Shown here in pieces: positions 1 to 6,126 of a stretch of 19,899 nucleotides of DNA (its first letter is position 1; every line of letters starts with the position of its first letter). The position numbers and the translations under genes were made by a program. The notes under the pieces are model-generated. The model searched no databases and was not told the DNA's origin. It saw only the letters and a list, made by a program, of their open reading frames with translations. The stretch is from NCBI GenBank assembly GCA_947504795.1, contig CANNJG010000015.1:1-19899 (forward strand). Reading direction: 5' to 3'. This stretch comes from Legionellaceae bacterium (GTDB lineage: Bacteria > Pseudomonadota > Gammaproteobacteria > Legionellales > Legionellaceae).

Positions 1-311
1 ATATCGTCGAAAATATGAGTCGCATAGTACATGACAGGGGTAGGCACCTGCCCGAGATCCACCACGTCAATACCACTGTCTAATAACCCAGCTATTAACG
101 CTTGAGCGTAGGCATCACTGGTCAAACGACCATCTCTGGCAACAATAATTTTTGAACGCTGTAAGACTTTTAAGCGGTAACTAATCGCTTTACCTATCGT
201 ATAAAAAACATGGTCATTTAATTGAGCATCAACAATGCCACGTATGTCATAAGCACGAAAGATAGCCGGATCGATATCACATAATTGATAGTGCGCTGAT
301 ATGAGTGTCAT
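1..311 (-). CDS. algC: Phosphomannomutase/phosphoglucomutase AlgC, N-terminal part (runs off the window)
   Basis: This is the first 103 codons of an alpha-D-phosphohexomutase, which interconverts hexose-6-phosphate and hexose-1-phosphate and supplies mannose-1-phosphate for GDP-mannose. My translation from the ATG at 311 gives the family's N-terminal signature FRAYDIRG (about residues 18-25), then VARDGRL (about 57-63) and a GQVPTPVMYYAT stretch that matches the sugar-binding loop region VPTPVLYY of AlgC. The catalytic phosphoserine loop (TASHNP) lies beyond the left edge, so activity cannot be judged. The ATG follows the dut stop with no gap (TAAATG), so the two are translationally linked. 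The coaBC-dut-algC order is the one known in Pseudomonas. It could be called manB, but the AlgC type fits the order and sequence best. Confidence 0.88.
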   Translation of the reverse strand, partial: MTLISAHYQLCDIDPAIFRAYDIRGIVDAQLNDHVFYTIGKAISYRLKVLQRSKIIVARDGRLTSDAYAQALIAGLLDSGIDVVDLGQVPTPVMYYATHIFDD

Positions 312-770
312 TTATGCTCTCCCCGAACTACCGAAGCCACCTTCACCACGACTCGTTTCTTCAAAAGACTCAACGACTGAAAAATCGACTCTGGTGATAG
401 GTAAAAAAACCAATTGCGCAATGCGATCACCGGGCTGAATTATAAACGACTCAGCATTACGGTTCCAACAAGATATTTTCAATTCACCTTGATAGTCGGA
501 ATCAATCAACCCTACTAAATTCCCTAAAACAATGCCGTGTTTATGACCCAGGCCCGAGCGCGGTAAAATAACAGCCGCCAAACTTGGATCCGCGATATAA
601 ATGGCCAGGCCCGTTGGTAATAAAACGGTTTGCTGGGAACCCAGATGAATCGCTTCCTCTGTGCATACACGTAAATCTAACCCTGCAGAACCCAATGTCG
701 CGTAACTTGGCAAGGCAATACTGTTCCCCACTTTTGGATCTAATACTTTAATTTGAATCGAGGGATTCAT
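312..770 (-). CDS. dut: Deoxyuridine 5'-triphosphate nucleotidohydrolase (dUTPase)
   Basis: This trimeric dUTPase hydrolyses dUTP to dUMP and pyrophosphate, which keeps uracil out of DNA and feeds dTMP synthesis. All five family motifs are present in order: motif 1 AGLDLRV (29-35), motif 2 PRSGLG (70-75), motif 3 GLIDSDYQGEL (87-97) with the catalytic Asp, motif 4 GDRIAQLV (114-121), and motif 5 RGEGGFGSSG (141-150), the glycine-rich C-terminal arm. The length of 152 residues is that of the E. coli enzyme. The gene starts inside the end of coaBC (23-base overlap) and its stop abuts the algC start, so it is part of a tightly packed operon. Nothing suggests loss of function. Confidence 0.97.
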   Translation of the reverse strand: MNPSIQIKVLDPKVGNSIALPSYATLGSAGLDLRVCTEEAIHLGSQQTVLLPTGLAIYIADPSLAAVILPRSGLGHKHGIVLGNLVGLIDSDYQGELKISCWNRNAESFIIQPGDRIAQLVFLPITRVDFSVVESFEETSRGEGGFGSSGRA

Positions 771-1980
771 AACAATTCCTTACAGATTCTCGCAATACTT
801 GCGATACAATAGATATAATTTGACCAGACAATGTGAGTTTGTGGCATAAGGGTAACACAATTTGTCTGTTGTTGATACATATAGTGGCTTGATTATTATC
901 GCTGTCAAATCCGATACCTTCGCCTACTTGGTTGGCAATCATGATATCAACACCTTTAGCCACCCGCTTTGCTTCAGCCTGTTCGACCACATTCTCGGTT
1001 TCAGCCGCAAACCCAACAACCAGTGCGGCCTGTTCCTGCGCTACCACCGCCGCTAAAATATCTGGATTTTTGCACAAGGTCAACGTCAACGTCTCCTGAT
1101 TTTGACGTTTTAATTTGCGTGTGGCTGGCGACGCCACCGCGTAGTCTGCAACGGCCGCAGCACCCATAAAAATCATACCGGGTCTCATATGGGTTAATAC
1201 AGCAGCTAACATATCCTCCGCTGTCGTAACCGAAATCCGCTGGATACCCAACGGCGCGGGTAACGCACACGGCCCACTAACCAACGTCACGCGCGCGCCC
1301 GCAACAACTGCAGCTTGTGCTAGGGCATAGGCCATTTTTCCAGAACTACGATTACTGATGTAACGAACGGGGTCAATCGCTTCTTGCGTTGGTCCTGCGG
1401 TAATTAATACCTCACACCCTTGCAATAGCTCGCGCACACCATACACGCGCAACGCAGCAAGAATAGCATGCACCTCAACCATACGCCCCAAACCCTCATC
1501 ACCACAGGCTTGCAATCCATCATCTGGACCGATAAACATAACCCCACGCTGAGTTAATATCGCCACATTGGCTTGGGTCGCCGCATGAGCCCACATACGC
1601 ACATTCATCGCGGGGCAAACAATCACCGGTGCAGTCGTTGCTAGACATAACGTTGACAATAAATCATCTGCAAATCCATGGGTCATTTTCGCGATAAAAT
1701 CCGCAGATGCCGGCGCTATCAACAGATAATCCGCCCAACGTGCCAATTCAATATGTCCCATACCCTGCTCAGCTGTTTCATCAAATAAAGCACAGCGTAC
1801 TTCTTCTCCTGACAGGGCGTGTAACGTCATAGGACTAATGAATGCTTGAGACGCCTCCGTCATAACGACACGAACATGAGCACCTAAAGCACGTAATTCG
1901 CGCACTAGATAAGCCGCTTTATAAGCAGCAACCCCTCCGCAAATCCCCACGACAATACGCGCACTCGTTATATCTTTCAC
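748..1980 (-). CDS. coaBC: Bifunctional phosphopantothenoylcysteine synthetase/decarboxylase CoaBC
   Basis: This enzyme carries out two successive steps of coenzyme A synthesis. CoaB joins 4'-phosphopantothenate and cysteine using CTP, and the FMN-dependent CoaC domain decarboxylates the product. The CoaC half (about 1-185) shows the flavoprotein start GICGGVAAYK (12-21), the active-site His76 in GHIELARWAD, PAMN (123-126) and Cys159 in QACG. The CoaB half (about 188-400) shows ISNRSSGKM with Asn210, AAVADY (275-280), Lys289 in RKLKRQ, and KNPDI (304-308). These positions agree with those of the E. coli protein. It starts with GTG at 1980, with a GGAG about 9 bases upstream, and ends inside dut. 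The gene lies downstream of two GDP-sugar dehydratases, apparently in the same transcript. Confidence 0.96.
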   Translation of the reverse strand: MKDITSARIVVGICGGVAAYKAAYLVRELRALGAHVRVVMTEASQAFISPMTLHALSGEEVRCALFDETAEQGMGHIELARWADYLLIAPASADFIAKMTHGFADDLLSTLCLATTAPVIVCPAMNVRMWAHAATQANVAILTQRGVMFIGPDDGLQACGDEGLGRMVEVHAILAALRVYGVRELLQGCEVLITAGPTQEAIDPVRYISNRSSGKMAYALAQAAVVAGARVTLVSGPCALPAPLGIQRISVTTAEDMLAAVLTHMRPGMIFMGAAAVADYAVASPATRKLKRQNQETLTLTLCKNPDILAAVVAQEQAALVVGFAAETENVVEQAEAKRVAKGVDIMIANQVGEGIGFDSDNNQATICINNRQIVLPLCHKLTLSGQIISIVSQVLRESVRNCYESLDSN

Positions 1981-2009
1981 ACCGGCTATCTCCGCTCAAA
2001 ATTCAATTT

Positions 2010-3092
2010 CTATTCATGATAATCGTAAGCCGTATACCCATGTTGTACGATTAGTTCGTCACACTCGGCAGCTTTCAAATCGGATCGCATCATTTCAACA
2101 ACGAGTTCTTTAAACGTTATTTTAGGTGCCCAACCTAGTTTTTTCTTCGCTTTGCTCGCATCACCCAGTAACGTTTCGACTTCTGCCGGCCGAAAATACC
2201 GTGGATCCACACTCACCCAGATTTTTCCTTGCGCATCGATACCGCGCTCTTCAATCCCTGATCCCACCCAAGTTAAATGCACATCCAAATAATGCGCGGC
2301 AATATTAATAAACTCGCGAACGGAGTATTGATGACCCGTAGCAATAACAAAATCCTCGGGTTGCTCTTGTTGTAACATCAACCATTGCATCTCCACATAA
2401 TCACGAGCATGCCCCCAATCGCGACGCGCATCTAAGTTACCTAAGTATAAGCAGTCTTGCATACCAAGCTTGATACGAGCGAGTGCCCGTGTGATTTTGC
2501 GTGTCACAAACGTTTCCCCACGAACCGGGCTCTCGTGATTGAATAAAATACCATTACACGCATATAGGCCATACGCTTCTCGATAATTGACAGTAATCCA
2601 ATACGCATATAATTTTGCTACCGCATACGGGCTCCGCGGGTAAAACGGTGTCGTTTCTCGCTGGGGTGTTTCTTGAACCAATCCGTATAACTCAGAGGTT
2701 GACGCCTGATAAAAGCGTGTTTTTTTCTCCAATCCTAACAGTCGAATGGCTTCTAATAGTCGTAAGGTTCCTAAACCATCGACATTTGCTGTGTACTCAG
2801 GTGTATCAAAACTAACCGCCACATGACTCATCGCGGCTAAATTATAAATTTCATCCGGTTGCACTTCTTTGACAATACGAATTAAATTGGTGGCATCAGT
2901 CAAGTCGCCATAATGCAAAATAAAATTAGGGTTCTGCGTATGAGGGTCCTGATATAAGTGATCAATTCGATCGGTATTAAGCAACGATGCGCGGCGTTTA
3001 ATACCATGCACTACATAGCCTTTACTTAATAACAATTCCGCTAAATAAGTTCCATCCTGCCCTGTAATCCCAGTAATTAATGCTGTTTTCAT
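2010..3092 (-). CDS. gmd: GDP-mannose 4,6-dehydratase
   Basis: This extended short-chain dehydrogenase converts GDP-D-mannose to GDP-4-keto-6-deoxy-D-mannose, the common precursor of GDP-fucose, GDP-D-rhamnose and related deoxy sugars of surface polysaccharides. The nucleotide-binding GITGQDG is at 8-14, followed by the NADP-binding loop KRRAS (32-36) and NTDRIDHLY. The catalytic set is Thr132 and Glu134 in STSELYG plus Tyr156 and Lys160 in YAVAK, at almost the same numbers as in E. coli Gmd. GILFNHESP (181-189) and RDWGHARDYV (224-233) are further Gmd hallmarks. The length of 360 is close to the usual 370. A GAGGG ribosome site overlaps the end of the upstream gmd-like gene, 12 bases away. 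Function as the first deoxyhexose enzyme is well supported; the final sugar is not known from this window. Confidence 0.95.
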   Translation of the reverse strand: MKTALITGITGQDGTYLAELLLSKGYVVHGIKRRASLLNTDRIDHLYQDPHTQNPNFILHYGDLTDATNLIRIVKEVQPDEIYNLAAMSHVAVSFDTPEYTANVDGLGTLRLLEAIRLLGLEKKTRFYQASTSELYGLVQETPQRETTPFYPRSPYAVAKLYAYWITVNYREAYGLYACNGILFNHESPVRGETFVTRKITRALARIKLGMQDCLYLGNLDARRDWGHARDYVEMQWLMLQQEQPEDFVIATGHQYSVREFINIAAHYLDVHLTWVGSGIEERGIDAQGKIWVSVDPRYFRPAEVETLLGDASKAKKKLGWAPKITFKELVVEMMRSDLKAAECDELIVQHGYTAYDYHE

Positions 3093-3104
3093 TGTCGTAC
3101 CCTC

Positions 3105-4121
3105 TTAAATTGCTCGAATAGCTGTTCGGAGTAATGCGATTTGCGCATCTACCATTGCTGTTATCATGTCTTTAAAACTTACCGATGGCGTCCATCCCAA
3201 TATGCGCGCCGCTTTAGATGGATCGGCAACCGTGTGGTGCGCCTCTAAAGGACGAACTAATTGGGGATCAGACACCACATGGGCTTGCCAATACTGTCCG
3301 ACATGACTGTATGCAATATCACACAACTCTCGCAGTGTGTGTAATTTCCCCGTACCAATCACAAAATCATCCGGCTCAGGTTGTTGTAGGATCAACCACA
3401 TTGCATGCACGAAATCTTTAGCGTATCCCCAGTCTCGAGAAACCTCAAGCTGACCTAATGCCAACTTACCCTCAGATACAATGGGTTGCTGACGCTCATT
3501 TAAATACGGAGACTCGTGAATACCCAAAGCGGCACACGCAGCACCATGTGCGATTTTCTGCGTCACGAAATGCAAAGGCCGACGTTCACTTTCATGATTA
3601 AATAAAATACCATTGGCAATATACAAACCATAACTATCACGATAGATTTTAGCCATTTGATGCGCAAATACCTTAGACGCAGCGTAAGGACTTGCAGGTT
3701 CAAATGTAGTACCTTCTGACTGCGGGGACTCTGCCGTGCGCCCAAACATTTCTGAGGACGACGCATGGTATACTTTAGCATTGGGACAACCGAGCCGCAC
3801 CGCCTCAAATACGTGAATCGCGCCGACTCCATTCACGGCAATAGTCTCAGGCGCCCGAGCCCAGGACTCACCAGGCCGCGATTGCGACGCTAAATGATAA
3901 ATCTCATCCGGTGCAATGGCTGCCATACGATGCGTTAACTTTTTAGGGTCCGCCAAATCGACTAGCTCAACGCTTATCTGATCCTGGAGGACTGCTAGCG
4001 GACCCTCCACCCAATTCCGCGTGCGCGCAAACCCAAACACGGCGTAACCCTTTTCTAATAAATATTCAGCCATTAACGAGCCATCTTGGCCAGTAATACC
4101 GGTTATCAATGCTTTTTTCAT
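3105..4121 (-). CDS. Gmd-family sugar-nucleotide dehydratase/reductase (GDP-mannose 4,6-dehydratase paralogue)
   Basis: This is a second extended SDR of the GDP-mannose 4,6-dehydratase family, 338 residues long. It shares GITGQDG (8-14), FNHES (174-178) and SRDWGYAKDFV (228-238) with the gmd product encoded just downstream. Tyr146 and Lys150 (YAASK) and Glu124 are kept, but the catalytic Thr is Ser122 (SSSEMFG). The loop after strand 2 is shorter and reads ARTRN instead of KRRAS. About 13 extra residues around 208-220 (rich in Q, E, S and K) are absent from the neighbour. It may be a second 4,6-dehydratase, a 4-reductase (the job of Rmd in D-rhamnose synthesis), or an epimerase-type enzyme acting on the Gmd product. 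I favour an enzyme of the same pathway, with the exact reaction open. It is the first gene of the probable operon, behind a TTGACA promoter. Confidence 0.85.
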   Translation of the reverse strand: MKKALITGITGQDGSLMAEYLLEKGYAVFGFARTRNWVEGPLAVLQDQISVELVDLADPKKLTHRMAAIAPDEIYHLASQSRPGESWARAPETIAVNGVGAIHVFEAVRLGCPNAKVYHASSSEMFGRTAESPQSEGTTFEPASPYAASKVFAHQMAKIYRDSYGLYIANGILFNHESERRPLHFVTQKIAHGAACAALGIHESPYLNERQQPIVSEGKLALGQLEVSRDWGYAKDFVHAMWLILQQPEPDDFVIGTGKLHTLRELCDIAYSHVGQYWQAHVVSDPQLVRPLEAHHTVADPSKAARILGWTPSVSFKDMITAMVDAQIALLRTAIRAI

Positions 4122-4164
4122 GCTATTCCAAATACAGGAAAGGGTTTATGGGTAAAATTTTGAG

Positions 4165-4193
4165 ATGGTACTTTTACCACTGGCGTTTGTCAA
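4165..4193 (-). promoter_or_regulatory. Probable sigma-70 promoter of the gmd-like/gmd/coaBC/dut/algC operon
   Basis: Read on the minus strand, a consensus TTGACA (4193-4188) is followed by a 17-base spacer and TACCAT (4170-4165), which keeps four of six -10 positions. A start near 4158 would leave a leader of about 37 bases before the ATG at 4121. No other gene on this strand lies close upstream, so this is the likely entry point for all five genes. Assigned by motif only. Confidence 0.5.
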
Positions 4194-4399
4194 TTGCTTG
4201 AAAACTAGCTATGTTGCTTTAACCCGGAGCTGCCATCGGATAGTTGCACCCCTTACTGATATCAAAAAAATTGAATATGCGCAATGAAAGCAAACAATCC
4301 AATCACAGAACATCACAAGAAAAATACCCGTCGGGGGGCTGCATAAATAAAGCAAAAGAAGCAATAAATTTTTATAGAGATGAGTCTGGTGAGATGTCA

Positions 4400-4591
4400 T
4401 CAGACTGAGGCGCAGCTAAGAATGTCGCTTTCCATAACCTCTCTTCCATCAGCTTCGCACACCTTGTATATGACTTTACAAGACTGAGTCCTTATCTTTT
4501 TTCTGTTACACAAGTCTTTTGCAAACGTAGCGCAAGATTTTTCACTTAACGTCCGATTATGTGCAAACGCAGCAATAGTCGGCAAAGACAT
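4400..4591 (-). CDS. Small cysteine-rich protein, probably secreted; start region damaged
   Basis: I do not recognise a family. The frame from the ATG at 4591 encodes 63 residues with five cysteines (20, 28, 38, 45, 60) and a charged, Lys/Arg-rich middle. This ATG has no ribosome site. The same frame stays open upstream to about 4657 and reads KTNVFTSSLFLLGLTMSLP, which joins TIAAFA at the ORF start to form a good Sec signal peptide with likely cleavage after AFA. No ATG, GTG or TTG exists in that extension. A clear AAGGAG (4655-4650) sits 8 bases before an ACG at 4641, in a different frame. An ATG there plus one more A in the A-run (4638-4633) would give a normal MKKTN start. The gene may therefore be a recent pseudogene or may use a rare start. 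It has its own strong promoter. Confidence 0.4.
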   Translation of the reverse strand: MSLPTIAAFAHNRTLSEKSCATFAKDLCNRKKIRTQSCKVIYKVCEADGREVMESDILSCASV

Positions 4592-4663
4592 TGTTAGGCC
4601 AAGTAAAAATAGCGATGAGGTGAATACGTTTGTTTTTTCGTAATAAATACTCCTTGCAAGTTA

Positions 4664-4680
4664 TGATTAATACTTAATCA
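4664..4680. promoter_or_regulatory. Perfect 7-bp dyad at the start point of the small secreted-protein gene (possible operator)
   Basis: TGATTAATACTTAATCA is an exact inverted repeat of seven bases around a 3-base centre. It touches the -10 box (4680-4685) of the minus-strand promoter and covers its expected transcription start, a classic place for a repressor to bind. The repeat is AT-rich, so chance cannot be excluded. Confidence 0.35.
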
Positions 4681-4708
4681 TTATATTAGCCAGGCATTGC
4701 CTGTTCAA
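4680..4708 (-). promoter_or_regulatory. Strong sigma-70 promoter for the small secreted-protein gene
   Basis: On the minus strand, TTGAAC (4708-4703), a 17-base spacer and a perfect TATAAT (4685-4680) lead to a predicted start near 4673. This lies about 18 bases above the AAGGAG site at 4655-4650. The spacer contains a short dyad AGGCA-A-TGCCT. It is one of the best promoter matches in the window, and it serves a gene whose start codon appears damaged. Confidence 0.6.
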
Positions 4709-4879
4709 CTTGCGGCAGGAGAACCGCTTTTCATCACCTATCACGATGTCAAATCACCACATTCCACAATAAAAATCTATGTTCCTTGGTTATTATCGTT
4801 TACTCAATGTTTGATGAAGAACTGACAGGACTTAAGTAAAAACTTGAGGTCCAGGCGGATTTATTAGGGTTTGCACATA
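4709..4879. other. Intergenic stretch without a confident gene; contains a hairpin and a possible coding remnant
   Basis: Together with 4592-4708 this makes about 340 bases without a full gene. A plus-strand frame is open from 4667 to 4825 (52 codons ending KN-stop) with protein-like composition, including LAAGEPLFITYHDVKS, but it has no usable start and overlaps the opposing promoter. A hairpin at 4828-4852 pairs GGACTTAAGT with ACTTGAGGTCC around an AAAA loop (one bulged base, one G-U pair). No T-run follows it on either strand, so it is not a standard terminator. Confidence 0.4.
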
Positions 4880-4908
4880 TTTCCATCCTCCTCTGTAAAT
4901 GCTAAGAT
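4880..4908 (+). promoter_or_regulatory. Possible extended -10 promoter for the glycosyltransferase pair
   Basis: TGCTAAGAT (4900-4908) is an extended -10 element, with a weak TTTCCA 17 bases upstream. It would start RNA near 4915, about 20 bases before the first glycosyltransferase ATG. The match is only moderate and no other plus-strand candidate is better. Confidence 0.3.
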
Positions 4909-4935
4909 TGCACCTTTGTCTCAATAGCGAAATTT

Positions 4936-6126
4936 ATGGGAACGCCCTCATTACATATCGGTTTTGATGTCACTCAAGCAGGTTCTAAAAAAACAGGGTG
5001 CGGCTTCTATGCGCACGCAATTGCCAATGCGATGATAGCACTATCCGAAACCGCCCAATTTTCATTGTTTCCAAGTTTTGGAGATTACTTTTTCGATCCG
5101 TTCATGCCTATCAAGAATCCCTATCCCAAAGGAACCTACGGCCCACGACACTTAACACGCGAGGCAGCTGCGGAGTTTTGGAATCACCCTCAACTCGAAA
5201 CCGCCTTAAATAACCCAGATATTATCCATGCCAATAATTTTTGGTGTCCGACCCAATTACGCGAAAGCCGCTTAATCTACACCCTATACGATTTGAGCTT
5301 TGTAGCCAATCCAGAATGGACCACTGAACTCAACCGCGCTAGTTGTTTCGAGGGGATGTTTCGATCGTCCCAATGTGCGGATTGGATTGTGGCAATTTCT
5401 GAATCCTCTCGTGAGCACTACCTGGATCTGTTTCCACATTTCCCTGCTGACCGTATTTATGTCATTTATCCATGTTCTCGCTATCACGACCTATCTGTTC
5501 TTGGAAAAAAACCCAAAGCTCTAAAAGGGATCCCAGATGGGGGATTTTGGCTCTCTGTTGGAACCATTGAACCCAGAAAAAATCAAAAGCTGTTAGTTAA
5601 AGCGTACGCAGACTATTTAGCACACGGCGGGAAACCTATGCCATTGGTGTTTGCTGGGGGTAAGGGATGGCTCATGGAGGACTTTAACGATTATATCCAG
5701 CAACTCGGCGTCGAGGCATCGATTATTTTTACCGGGTATGTGAATGATGATGAACTGATATGGCTTTATCGTAATTGTTATGCGCATATTTACCCCTCTT
5801 TATTTGAAGGATTTGGTTTACCTGTCCTAGAAGGCATGCAATTTGGGGCTGCAACATTGACGTCGAATAGTACCTCCATTCCAGAGGTCTGCGGGGACAG
5901 TGCCATTTTGATCCCACCTGAGGATAGCGTGCCCTGGACAGAAGCCATGGTACAGTTGGCCAACGATCCGCAAGCACGACAACAATTACGCGAAAAAGCC
6001 CAACAACGTGCTGCACAATTTTCATGGCACGACAGTGCACATGGCGTGTTATCTTTATATGAAAAAGCGATGACTTATCCCAAACGCAGGCCATTTTTAT
6101 CAGAACCGTTAAGAGCCGAACGATGA
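4936..6126 (+). CDS. Glycosyltransferase family 4 protein (GT-B fold)
   Basis: This retaining GT-B glycosyltransferase probably adds a hexose or deoxyhexose from a GDP-sugar to a lipid-linked or LPS oligosaccharide at the inner face of the cytoplasmic membrane. The N-terminal Rossmann domain shows the glycine-rich acceptor loop KKTGCGFYAHAI (18-29) and an IHANNFWCP stretch (97-105). The C-terminal nucleotide-sugar domain begins with SVGTIEPRKNQ (207-217) and contains YPSLFEGFGLPVLEGM (286-301), which carries the EX7E pair Glu291 and Glu299, then PEVCGDSAIL (316-325). The length of 396 is normal. No membrane segment is evident, and the ATG at 4936 lacks a clear ribosome site. The gene overlaps the next by ATGA. 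The donor is not shown by sequence, but neighbouring gmd genes suggest a GDP-linked mannose-derived sugar. Confidence 0.88.
   Translation: MGTPSLHIGFDVTQAGSKKTGCGFYAHAIANAMIALSETAQFSLFPSFGDYFFDPFMPIKNPYPKGTYGPRHLTREAAAEFWNHPQLETALNNPDIIHANNFWCPTQLRESRLIYTLYDLSFVANPEWTTELNRASCFEGMFRSSQCADWIVAISESSREHYLDLFPHFPADRIYVIYPCSRYHDLSVLGKKPKALKGIPDGGFWLSVGTIEPRKNQKLLVKAYADYLAHGGKPMPLVFAGGKGWLMEDFNDYIQQLGVEASIIFTGYVNDDELIWLYRNCYAHIYPSLFEGFGLPVLEGMQFGAATLTSNSTSIPEVCGDSAILIPPEDSVPWTEAMVQLANDPQARQQLREKAQQRAAQFSWHDSAHGVLSLYEKAMTYPKRRPFLSEPLRAER

Noticed and set aside
4310..4345. GC-rich CCCGTCGGG near a short T-run as a terminator for the small gene
   Set aside because: The stem would be three base pairs around a 3-base loop, too weak to call.
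4209..4400. Minus-strand 63-codon frame with a leucine-rich stretch, resembling a small membrane peptide
   Set aside because: No ribosome site, odd composition (many Cys, Trp and Ile from AT-rich DNA), and it begins immediately at the end of the small secreted-protein frame. I see nothing that supports a gene.
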